NCBI RefSeq assembly: GCF_000003815.2
Contig: NC_049983.1
Coordinates: 16,690,907-16,754,906, forward strand
DNA from: Branchiostoma floridae
Taxonomy: Eukaryota > Chordata > Leptocardii > Amphioxiformes > Branchiostomatidae
DNA: 64,000 nt
Direction: 5' to 3'
Numbering within the stretch: position 1 is the first letter of the stretch; each line of letters begins with the position of its first letter. The notes below the pieces were generated by a model that was given only the letters and a program-made list of their open reading frames with translations, made no database searches and had not been told where the DNA came from. Below are positions 22,701-31,869 of the stretch, one piece after another. A program made the position numbers and the translations under genes.

Positions 22701-23938
22701 ATGCCCCTTAAAGACACATTTAGACTTCAAAGGCAAACTGTCCTGCGAGGCGACAGAGATTCCTTCCTTCGTTCTACTGACCTCACTCATTTGACCCTAA
22801 CGCTTGTTAACCTTCATCAGTGGGCATCCTTTGTCTTGAAAACGTGGCATATGGACAAATTAAGACGACGCCCGGTGTTTTCAAAGTGCTTTTTTTTTTA
22901 AATATTGTAGTTTGAAACTACCGTCTGTCGACTTGATATGACGTCTATATGGTCTGTTCTAAAAGCAACGGATGACATAGGTTAAAGGTGAACTAGCGTT
23001 ACATTTGCGATACATCTCTCTACCAATGTAACGTTATAGAAAAGAGGATGGGAGAACTGGTTAACATATTCGAACATATTTCATTTGTTACTGTGACGAG
23101 CATACAAAAATACAAATCTCAGTAATTCTAGAAAATTGAGGAAAAAAGATGATGATAATATTTGGGTGAAAGGGTAAGAGATAGAATTGTAAACATGAGT
23201 TCTACTTACACGTGAATAAACATGTTCAAGTCTTGATCATAGATTAAGATCATGTGTAGTCCTGGGCATAGTAAACGCCAATTTCTGTTTGAATTAATCA
23301 CTATAATTGTCTTTTAGTTACATCAATTGCAATGGGCTCTTGAAATGAATGAAATGCAGCTTCATCCCCAGAGGGACCTCAGGGAGAACCTCAGAGCTAT
23401 CCGTGCAACTGCATAGCGGCCTCGCTACGGCACGCGTTTTCAACCAAGCACACCTGGTCATCACATCCTACTCTTTTCATTCATTGTGTTAAGTTCTTTT
23501 ACGTGCAGACGCATACATAGATTGAAAGTGATTTGAAGAGATGTCCCAATGCATCATTAGTAATCCTGAGGCGTGTTTGCTTCAGATATTTACGTGTTGA
23601 AGACAATCTTCAGAAGGCCTCGGGCTCTATAACAACGTTTTTATGACTGTTTAAACTATAAAACATATTTCACCATATGCCATGATAGTGATACATTTAC
23701 CCCCAACTGTCGTTTGTTCAGAAACCACTTGAATGTATTCATGTCTAAACCTGTTGCTAACCATATACAATGGATGGATATAAAAAAACTGATTAGCATC
23801 TAGCTCGGTAATTTTAAGAAATGAAGTACATTTTCTTACCGGGATGGGCGAAGCGTAGGTCTGAGGTGTGAAGACGATACTAACGGCGATGAGAGACAGA
23901 AATCTTCCGCAGCAAGTAAACAGGAGCCTCATTAGCAT
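19732..23938 (-). CDS. Class A (rhodopsin-like) GPCR with signal peptide, orphan
   Basis: Four exons: 23840-23938, 22022-22477, 20551-20744 and 19732-20359. They join with intact phase (0, 0, 2) and GT/AG borders to 458 codons. Exon 1 is a signal peptide from the ATG at 23938. Exon 2 holds an N-glycosylation-rich ectodomain (several NxT/NxS) and TM1 with GNSCLIG. Exon 3 holds TM2-TM3 with Cys225. Exon 4 holds TM4-TM7, with Cys316 in loop 2 as disulfide partner, TWVP (388-391) in TM6 and DSLVYAFRN in TM7, then a short basic tail. The DRY motif is CRY (249-251), created across the exon 3/4 splice (CG|G), and NPxxY is DSxxY. Such receptors act at the plasma membrane on heterotrimeric G proteins; ligand and subfamily are not recognisable. 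The changed DRY and CWxP motifs may alter coupling (inference). A LINE-tail fragment begins about 6 bp beyond the exon 3 donor. Confidence 0.85.
20508..20545 (+). repeat. LINE 3'-tail motif inside GPCR intron
   Basis: TTGCAATTAGCCCCATGGGC followed by ATGAATTTGCAATAAAA, the same tail as at 9031-9065. It abuts the intron side of the GPCR exon 3 donor (GTACAG at 20545-20550). Confidence 0.55.
20855..21112 (-). mobile_element. 3' end of an RTE/CR1-type LINE ORF, fragment
   Basis: The minus-strand translation contains RRLKFAGHCLKSKE, LVLWTPRHGKRRPGRP and DNLHQAMTDRDIWNAII, then a stop. This is the C-terminal tail found after the reverse transcriptase in many animal non-LTR elements (LRFAGHC...GRRxRGRP...D...W). 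The fragment is inside the intron between GPCR exons 2 and 3 and has the same orientation as that gene. The RT domain itself is missing. Confidence 0.75.
21240..21300. repeat. Dispersed repeat core (GAAGAAGGTGCC...CCGAAACGTCGG)
   Basis: CCTGAAGAAGGTGCCAAATG with CACCGAAACGTCGGCTTC is a motif I know from dispersed repeats in many invertebrate genomes, where it lies near the end of retroelements. Only this short core can be recognised here. Confidence 0.4.
21700..21745. repeat. Solo arm of the MITE at 12803-13011
   Basis: Contains CTCTCCAAGCAGAGGTTAGG and GCTCCGGCTGTTTTTT, identical in kind to the left arm at 12803. No matching inverted arm was seen nearby. Confidence 0.6.
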
Positions 23939-24480
23939 ATTTGTCTGACAGCTAGCGCGATTGGTTGGAATTCAAATTCGCGTAGTCGTGTCCTCGGCGA
24001 TTGAAACTTGAAGGTTGGGTACTACCGTAGACAGATACTGACTTCCCATCGCAATTACCAGTTCCATCAATGAACGAATGGCAATAAGCAATTCAACTAA
24101 TGAGAAAGCGTTAAATAATCAAATATTTGTTGTCGTTTCTTATAATGTGTTTTCACGTTTTGATGGAGGTGGGTGGGGTTATAGGATCGTTTTATTCCGT
24201 AAAAATCAGAAATGCAATAAGTTGCTCTCGTAATAATCTAACCAGTGGTTCGTTTATATGTCTTATTTATAATATATAAGATTGGTTTATTGGTTCAGTC
24301 AGTGAACAATAAAATACATCGCAGCTACTTCTACACAGTAGAAGAGGCTGAATTGCGCATTTTAGACATTGTACTTCATACATGTGTAAAATCTATGAAA
24401 ATATACAATTACAAGAAGCCGTATTATAGGAACTAGAAAGGCCGACATTTGCTTGAGAGCAAATACAGCATATTTCAGCC
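23939..24480. promoter_or_regulatory. Upstream region of the GPCR gene
   Basis: Region 5' of the GPCR start codon. ATTAGCATATTTG directly upstream and general AT-richness are visible, but no convincing core promoter motif. Assigned by position. Confidence 0.25.
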
Positions 24481-24484
24481 ATCT

Positions 24485-25235
24485 CCCTCATGCAACAATA
24501 GGCCTTGAGGTCGTTGACCCCTTAGGCCATTGGAAAATGACCCAAAAATTTCCCAAATATATCATTTTAAAGTGTTCCATGCCAAAAATTATAAATGGGT
24601 CATTTGAATAAATATCTAGAGCACCCCTTTACCAAATTTCGGGTCATTTGGTTGTAAAACGAGGGAACAGGAGCCAAAAATGTCCAATTTTTGTCAAAAA
24701 AATGGCCATAAATCGCAATATGGAGCATTATGTTGCACTGTATGGAAAAACTGTTATTGACTTCATGTGCACATAATTGAAGGGCACTTTTATACCAAAT
24801 TTCAGGTCATTCGGTTGTAAAACGAGGGTACAGGAGGCAAAAATGTGCTTTTTTTGTCAAAAAATGGCCAAAAATTGCAAAATTAAGCATTTTGTTGTAC
24901 CATATGCCAAAAGTGTTATTAAATCTGGGTGGGCATATGATCAGGGCACCTTTGTACCAAATTTCATGTCATTCGGCTGTAATACCAGGGTACAGGAGCC
25001 CAAAATATACATAAAAATTGACAATAACCTCAATAAAATCATTTTAAAGGCAGATATGAAAAAAATGAAAAAAACGCCTGGGGGTATTGGCTCACTCTAC
25101 CCCTGTGCCCAATTTCAAGTCAATCGGTTCAGGAACAACGGAGATACCGTGTTCCGAAGATTTGACAGGAGAAAGAAACATTACGAATACAATATATTTC
25201 ACCATACCCATGGTATGGCTGAAATATAATAAAAC
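24485..25235 (+). repeat. Tandem repeat, ~162-bp unit, 3-4 copies
   Basis: ACCAAATTTC followed by GTCATT(C/T)GG and a GTACAGGAG-type block recurs at 24631, 24794 and 24956, with a more diverged copy at about 25107 (CCCAATTTCAAGTCAATCGG). Each unit also has GTCAAAAAAATGGCC. The right border has CACCATACCCATGGTATGG, a perfect short palindrome (CATACCCATGGTATG-like), followed by A-rich sequence. It is probably the repetitive 3' part of a transposable element. Confidence 0.7.
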
Positions 25236-25239
25236 AAAG

Positions 25240-25749
25240 GGAAACAAAGTATAAATGAAGACTGTGACGGTGGATTGAGAGACATGGGAGATCTTTTCAG
25301 GTACATGTATTTAAAAGGTGGGTGAAGTATGGGATGGGGCTGTTTTTGTAACGATTTGTTTTGGTCGATGGAATGCAAAGTTTGTTCGCACTTTTTAGGT
25401 CTCTACCATGGACTTCCGAACGTGTTGGGGGTAGCCAGCTTCTAAACATAGGGGAACTAAACAGAGATTTGGCAAACTTAAGGCTAAGGTTTTTCCTCCT
25501 GTTTTCTAAGGAGGGGAGACAAAAATGGGCTAGGGCTTCATCATAACATGTATAATGGAGGCCAAGGATAATTCTTAGGGCACGTTTTTGTACTCGCTCG
25601 ATCTTCATGGATTGCAGTGCCGTGATACTCGGGCTCGAAACTGGAGCAGCGTACTCTAAAGTAGGCCGTATGTAACCCTGATAGAATTCGATGAGATCTT
25701 GTGTGGGGAGTCCAAATCGTTTTAATTTTTTCAGCCAAAAAAGGCGTGA
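25240..25749 (-). mobile_element. Older LINE, 3' half (reverse-transcriptase C-terminal region)
   Basis: The minus-strand frame runs from the insertion junction near 25736 to a stop at 25297. It includes IRPTLEYAAPVSSPSI, ERVQKRALRIILG and LPSLENRRKNLSLKFAKSLF, the conserved C-terminal segment after the RT domain of Jockey/CR1-like non-LTR retrotransposons. Its upstream part continues at 28381-28551 in the same reading frame, so a younger element split it. Confidence 0.85.
25737..25749. repeat. Target-site duplication, left copy
   Basis: AAAAAAGGCGTGA. The same 13 bases occur at 28368-28380 on the other side of the inserted LINE. Removing one copy and the insert restores an uninterrupted frame in the older LINE. 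Confidence 0.85.
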
Positions 25750-28367
25750 TTTGGATTGATTTCATTGCTACTCAAAAAAGACAGTAAAGGCATAGACAAA
25801 GACCCAACCGCCATGGGAAATTGGCACCCTCTTACCCTTTTAGGTTGTGATACGAGAATACTTTCAAAATGCATATCTCTTAGAATCAAACATGTAATCA
25901 CGGACATAATTGAAGAGGATCAGACTGGGTTTATTAAGGATAGGCATATAGGCGACAACATTAGAAGATTATTAGATACAATAGAGCATTACGATCAAGA
26001 GAACAAGCCTGGGTTAATATTTGTAGCAGATTTTAAGAAAGCATTTGATACGCTTAGGTGGGATTTCATGTTTAAATCTTTAGAATTTTTCAACTTTGGT
26101 CCACAGCTGATTAAATGGGTAAAGGTTTTATATGAAAAAACAACGAGTTGCGTTATAAACAACGGTTACATTTCAGACCCCTTCAATTTAAATCGCGGAG
26201 TTCGCCAGGGATGTCCATTGTCCCCTTATCTTTTTCTCATGGCGGTTGAGGTGCTTGCTATTAAGATTAGGTCTAATCATTCTGTACGGGGTTTAAAGAT
26301 ATACGAAAAAACTACAAAGATATCACAATACGCCGACGATTCAAATTTTCCTTTCGAACCAAAGTTAGAATCATTTTATGCCTTGTTGTCGGATCTAGAG
26401 CGTTTTTCCAATATCTCAGGTCTTTCTTTAAATGTAGATAAATGCAAAATATTACGACTAGGTCCCTTGAAGTTATCTAATTTTCGTTTGCCCACCCATC
26501 TACCGATACAGTGGGTTGACGGGGATGTTGACCTACTGGGCATCAATATTCCTGTTGATTTAAACTTAATCACAAACGTTAATTTCGAACCCCGTCTGGA
26601 AAGACTAGATAGACTATTACGCCCTATGAATAATAAATATTTGTCCCTGTATGGTAAAATTGTTATTATTAACACCTTGGTGGTTCCCCAGTTTACGAAT
26701 TTATTTCAAGTCTTACCATCCCCTGACGATTCCTTTTTCAAAGTATATGAAAAGAAGATATTTTCTTTTATTTGGGACGACGGTCCTGAACGAGTTGCAC
26801 GGAAGGTATTATACAATGTATTTGAAAATGGAGGACTTAATTTAAAAAACTTACGTGCATTCAACTCTTCTATAAAAGCTTCATGGGTGCCTAAACTTTA
26901 TTCCCATCCCGAATGGTTTTCCTCTTGGGTAACAGTCTTCCATCCTCAACTTAGTCATAGTTTATTTCCTTTTTACCAGCTGTCCTCGGTGAAAAACCTT
27001 TGTTTAAAAGGATTTTTTTCTGAAGTTTTTATGGCCTGGTTTAAATTTCAGCAAGTAGAGCCCACGACGCCGGCAAATATACGACAGCAATTAATTTGTT
27101 TAAACTCTAAAATTATCATTGATGGTAGAACTGTTTGTATGACTTCTTTCCTGAATAGAAATATCTATTTCATAAATGACTTGCTGTCCCCGAATGGTAA
27201 TTTTATGTCTTATGATGAGTTCAGTATAAATTTCCCAAATGCTTGTGACCAACATAGATATCTACAACTTATTTCAGCTATTCCCGGTAAATGGAAAAAA
27301 ATACTTAGTACTGAGAAGCGTAAAGACCTTGTGTGCCTGCCCTTTCAAAAAAATTATAAATGGTTACGAAACATAAAAATCAACAAAAGCATGTATATCT
27401 ACTTTCTTACGTCCATGAACGAAGTCAGTCTTGCACATAATACTAGACTTTCTTGGTTTTATCATTTTGACAAACCTATACCATGGCGAGAAGTATTTAC
27501 AAATTTATACAGATGTACTATTGATCCTAGTGCTAGATACTTTCAATACCGTTTAATTAATAAATTCTTACCTTGTAACAAAATTCTACATATATGGAAA
27601 TTAATAGACTCTAACTCCTGTTCTTTCTGTCACGATGATGTAGAGTCCTATACTCATGTTTTCTGGGAGTGTCCGCATGTTGTATCCTTTTGGAATGATG
27701 TACAAAGTTGGTTACGAGTGGAAACTTCTATAGATTTTGACCTAAACGCCTTTATTATCATATTTGGAGATACATGTAACGATGCGCCCCCACTGAAAAA
27801 TTTGATTATTTTGTTAGGTAAAGTTTTTATTTTCCGGTGTAGACGCTTTAAAATGATAAACTTCCAGTCCTTTAAAAAACTGATATATACTTTTGAAAAA
27901 ACTGAACGTCTTATTACATCTCGGAGAGGGAAGCTGGAGAAGCATCGGGGTAAGTGGGGAACCTTGTGTTTTTGATTTGAATTTAAAAAGGTAGAAATAA
28001 TTACGAAATAATATAAATACGATACGAGAATGATATTTGATTAATATGTTACAATAACACGATAAAACGATGTACAATGATCTAATATCATGTTAATATG
28101 GTCTTATGATATAATGTGTTACAATGTGATGATAAAATTATAGTAAGTAATGCTTTGATAGCTAAAATGAATAACGAGAATAATGACATAATAATATTCA
28201 TATGATGTGATCTGTAATACTGTATACAATGTGGCTGTTAGACATTTAGCTTTATATTCAAAGGGAGGCTCTTCTTTGTTCTGTGTGTAAATAATTGAAA
28301 ATACAATAAATAAATAAAAAAACAGTGACAACTACTAAAACTGTATGAAGTCAGAACAAACAAACAA
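25750..28367 (+). mobile_element. 5'-truncated L1/Tx1-like LINE inserted into an older LINE
   Basis: A 2.6-kb insertion bounded by a 13-bp target duplication. It contains the 3' two thirds of ORF2 (see the CDS entry), a ~390-bp AT-rich 3'UTR and an A-rich tail (AATAAATAAAAAAAC ... CAAACAAACAAAAAAAA). The 5' truncation falls within the N-terminal part of the reverse transcriptase, a common outcome of incomplete target-primed reverse transcription. An uninterrupted frame indicates a fairly recent insertion. Confidence 0.88.
25756..27975 (+). CDS. L1/Tx1-like LINE ORF2 reverse transcriptase, N-terminally truncated
   Basis: An open frame of 739 codons with no real start: the first in-frame codon is TTG and the frame runs into the truncation point. 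It begins in RT motif 0/1 (LLKKD...NWHPLTLLGCDTRILSK), then EEDQTGFIKDRHIGDNIR, the catalytic VADFKKAFD, RGVRQGCPLSPYLF and QYADD. These are the palm residues of a non-LTR reverse transcriptase. The ~300 residues after RT end with a CSFCHDDVESYTHVFWECPH zinc-knuckle (CxxC...H...C) typical of the L1/Tx1 group. The endonuclease domain and ORF1 are absent, so the copy cannot move on its own. Confidence 0.88.
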   Translation: MISLLLKKDSKGIDKDPTAMGNWHPLTLLGCDTRILSKCISLRIKHVITDIIEEDQTGFIKDRHIGDNIRRLLDTIEHYDQENKPGLIFVADFKKAFDTLRWDFMFKSLEFFNFGPQLIKWVKVLYEKTTSCVINNGYISDPFNLNRGVRQGCPLSPYLFLMAVEVLAIKIRSNHSVRGLKIYEKTTKISQYADDSNFPFEPKLESFYALLSDLERFSNISGLSLNVDKCKILRLGPLKLSNFRLPTHLPIQWVDGDVDLLGINIPVDLNLITNVNFEPRLERLDRLLRPMNNKYLSLYGKIVIINTLVVPQFTNLFQVLPSPDDSFFKVYEKKIFSFIWDDGPERVARKVLYNVFENGGLNLKNLRAFNSSIKASWVPKLYSHPEWFSSWVTVFHPQLSHSLFPFYQLSSVKNLCLKGFFSEVFMAWFKFQQVEPTTPANIRQQLICLNSKIIIDGRTVCMTSFLNRNIYFINDLLSPNGNFMSYDEFSINFPNACDQHRYLQLISAIPGKWKKILSTEKRKDLVCLPFQKNYKWLRNIKINKSMYIYFLTSMNEVSLAHNTRLSWFYHFDKPIPWREVFTNLYRCTIDPSARYFQYRLINKFLPCNKILHIWKLIDSNSCSFCHDDVESYTHVFWECPHVVSFWNDVQSWLRVETSIDFDLNAFIIIFGDTCNDAPPLKNLIILLGKVFIFRCRRFKMINFQSFKKLIYTFEKTERLITSRRGKLEKHRGKWGTLCF

Positions 28368-28380
28368 AAAAAAGGCGTGA
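28368..28380. repeat. Target-site duplication, right copy
   Basis: AAAAAAGGCGTGA, matching 25737-25749. Confidence 0.85.
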
Positions 28381-28551
28381 ACTTGCCTTTTGTGTAATGA
28401 TGTCAACATGTTTGCTCCAACTAAGATCTTTGGAGAACCATAGGCCAAGTATACATGCGTCTTCCGTGTATTCAAGGGGCGTATCGTTAAGTGAGATTGT
28501 CGGAGGAGGGGGGCAGTCTTTCATAAACGAAATCATTACCCAATGAGTTAA
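28381..28551 (-). mobile_element. Older LINE, 5' part of the split copy
   Basis: The minus-strand frame reads MISFMKDCPPPPTISLNDTP, then YTEDACILGLWFSKDLSWSK and HVDIITQKASSR. This is the segment just after the RT core in Jockey/CR1-like LINEs (lG...D..LsW..Hi). It breaks at the insertion site and continues at 25736. Homology fades at about 28551, where this copy is itself 5'-truncated. Confidence 0.8.
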
Positions 28552-29312
28552 CCAGACTATGTATGATAAATAACTATGCTATTTTACGGTAAATACACTT
28601 ATAAAAGTGTTTACAAGCAAAAAAAACAAATAAATTCATTTTTCTTACTAGAGATTACTTTTGAGCTATATATGTTCTAACTTCCAACACAGTGTAGTCA
28701 AATTTTGTTCTTGTTCAACGTAATTTTCAACCAATTTTATACATATTGTACATTGACATCCTGTATGTTTATTTTGGCACGCAATATCAGCTATTAAAGC
28801 TACCTGGGTTTGCCATGTATTCCATTGTCTGCAATTTCGATAAATCTAAATCCCATGTGTGGTTATCATTGTTCATTCTGAGAGCACAGCAGAATTGGAA
28901 ATGATCAAGACGATGTATTCTTAAGACCTTATGATTGATTGCAGCAGTTACTGTCGTTCCTTTGCCAAAGGCAAAGCACTGAATAATGGACTTACTTTTG
29001 CAGAGACGACGTACAGCTAGGGTATTGTCCGCTTAAAATCGCGCGTAACGTCCATAACCCCTTTTGGTAGCCAGGCAACACGTACGTGGCTAACATATTT
29101 CAACTTTAAAATCTTAAAAGATGTGTCCGGAAGGTTACACGCAAGTTTGAAATGTCAAAAACAAGACTGTTAGATATGGTGTGAATAACAACGTTCTTTA
29201 TTCACAAGTTCCGAGTAGTTATATCACAGGCGATGTTTCCGTGACCGCCCGTCACCTTTCTCAGGGCAAATGTGTCTATTCAACATTGCACTGGAGCGAA
29301 ATGTGTCCCCGC
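28552..29312. other. Intergenic, nothing recognised
   Basis: AT-rich. TTCCTTTGCCAAAGGCAAAGC near 28957 is a short palindrome, but there is no larger structure and no exon. Confidence 0.35.
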
Positions 29313-29629
29313 TAAAGGTGGGGTCACACCTGCGTATATATATTTAAGTCCGCATGACGTGTGCATGAGAGTATTTGCCTCCACCAGACTCCACAGGTCG
29401 TTTTTAAAATGATAGAAATTGGACAAACGTAAACAGGTAACATGTCGGACGAGTTAGCTGGATCGCTAACCATACTTCTCGGTCAGCTAACTCATCTGGC
29501 ATGTTATGTATCTATATTTGTCCAATTTGTACTATTTTTCCCGCGACCTGTGGAGCCTGGTAGAGACTAAGAGCTTCATACGCACCTCAAACGGACTTGA
29601 ATATATACACATGTGTGACCCCACCTTTA
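29313..29629. mobile_element. Long-armed foldback MITE, ~317 bp
   Basis: The left arm starts AAAGGTGGGGTCACAC and includes ATATATTTAAGTCCG, CCACAGGTCG, AATTGGACAAACGTAAACAG and AACATGTCGGACGAGTTAGC. The right arm repeats these in reverse complement, ending GTGTGACCCCACCTTT. The arms are about 130-140 bp. A decayed solo arm lies at 15493-15630. Confidence 0.82.
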
Positions 29630-31869
29630 CAGATGCGGTCCCAAACGTACGTGTACGTAAAGCGTTGATTATATAAGCCCACGCCGACTTAATTTTATGG
29701 ATGACATCCGCTGGAGACACTAATGCGCGTGGGCGAAAAAAGAAGAAAATCCAGCAAAAAAAATGCTGCTCTCTAACCACAGGACTAAACATCCAGACCA
29801 TTCTTTCCCAGGTTTGTCTTGTGTTCACCCCCAGTAAGACTGTAAGAGACAATCGTCGCCATTTTATTCCCTGACCATGTGCCCCCTTACCCTGGAGAGC
29901 AGATCCTCCTCCGACAAGCATGAACTTCTGTTTGATGTGTGGCCACAGTTTTTTTTATAACAGGCGAAAATCAATGCGCGCGCGGATGTCAAACATAGAT
30001 TTAAGTCAGTGTGGCCCACATGATAACTATGGTGAAAACATCGATCCTTCATGTTGGATGGTTGAATCCGAAAGTTGACGGGTGGATTCGAATTGATATG
30101 TGTAATTCGAGTCACTTACAAGTCATGTTAATTATGAATGAATCTAAAGGTCGGACTCTTCCAGGTTTAATCAAGCAAGATGGCGACCGTGACATCACAC
30201 TCAACGCTTGATTCAAATCAAAAGCAAGACAAGTCAATAAATTAGCAGTTTTTAGTAAACTTTATTAGCAGCATAACTGACTGGCCATAAAATCTGAACT
30301 CAAATACAAGGTGGATTCTCGATAAGATATATTTGTATTATTATGATGTATCACCATCTTATCTTTATCTTATTCTTACTCTATAGCCAGGGTCGTCTTA
30401 TATAACGTCCTTGCTCTAACTGTGATCATCCTGCACGTGATACCGGCGAGGAGCGACAGGCAAGAATTGCAATAAACTTATTACAGCCTCATCAGGTTAA
30501 GCCTGAATGGTGTAGGGCACTAACAGCACAGCATTCAGATAATGATTACTCTCTAGATCTACGTAATTATTGTCATTATATCTTTTAACAACTACCTCTT
30601 TGAGGTAGCATTTCCTTTCAATTACGTATCTGTATTCAGTTTCAATTGGCCAATTTTCAAACCTTACAGATGTGACGGCAAGGAACTTGTAATACTAATA
30701 ACAGGTTAGCGGTTGCAGAACGTATATTATGGAAATGTACAATAATGTTGTGTGCTCATGACTGTCGCTTATAAACAAATTTATAGGAGACTAATTTAAA
30801 AGTTAAATTTAACATTCTTATGTAACAGAAATTGATCTGAATGTATGTGAACTTATTAGTAATTACTGGGAAATCTTGTCATTTTAGAATTTCTGCTAAA
30901 CCTTTGAAATACTTCTACTTGTCCACACATGCCAAGGTGTTGTCATATCGAGAGATTTTTGCCATATCTAGCGTCCAAGCATCATTCTTGTATTGGCACA
31001 CACCAAATTAGATTTTCATATTTGAAAGCGTTCATCTATTCATGATAATAGCGTCTAAAAAAAGGTATTCACTAATATTCAATACGACTTTTTGTGTCCT
31101 ATATCTAGTAAAGAAAGCATATAGGGGGCAGCAAGAAACCGTTATTAGAGTCCACACTATCTAGTATATACATGCAAGTTCTGGAGGGTATCCTCTTTGA
31201 TATTACGTCACATATTGCACTTCTAGAGGCCTGAGAAATTACCAATTAATTATTACACCTAGCCCAAAGTCTCTCAAATTGAAATATCATCAATATTCAA
31301 GTTATATTCAATATACTCTATAGTCTAATAGTCATCAGTTCATCTATATTACACTTGTTCAAGACTTGTCAGCAATGCAGTGGAATGTTGTTTTGCAATG
31401 AAGGGTTAAACAACTAGGTAGCACAACTTCTTTTTCAATCTTCCCAAAAGTCTTCTATCTATCGTCAGTGACACGATAGTAGATGCTGACTTTGACGTCA
31501 CAATCACGAAAGTCATGGCGATGGACATATAGAGAAGACTGGGTGATACAGTGACGCGACCAATTTCTTGAGTTTCAGAGCAGTTAAGCTGTATCTGTAC
31601 CTTACAGCAAGGACGTCATCTCATATAACGTCCTTGCTTACAGCTGACAGACAACACCACCAGCTAAACATCTAAAGGCACTTTTTTCAATAACTGGTCA
31701 TAAAACTTAATTGACAAACCTCTTTTTTTCACTGACATTTGTGACCCCTCTCATTTCCATTTTTTGCATAGGCGGGGTGTTTGTGTTTCAAACATTACCA
31801 TTCCCCTTGATCCACATCTACAATTTGCGATAGTCTCAGAATTGACATCGTCTATGACCCCTATAGAGG
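29630..31869. other. Intergenic / 3' flank of the SEL1L3-like gene
   Basis: No exon-like frame. TATAACGTCCTTGCT occurs at 30399 and again at 31624, a small dispersed or duplicated block. The segment next to 31870 probably holds the SEL1L3-like 3'UTR. Confidence 0.35.

Noticed and set aside
24485-25235. CRISPR-like spaced repeats
   Set aside because: Units of ~162 bp repeat along their whole length, without unique spacers, in a eukaryotic context.
25361-25546. 61-codon plus-strand frame
   Set aside because: Antisense of the older LINE reverse-transcriptase tail.
25756-27975. Treating the 739-codon frame as a host gene with a start at 25756
   Set aside because: The first codon is TTG at a truncation point; content is a LINE reverse transcriptase.
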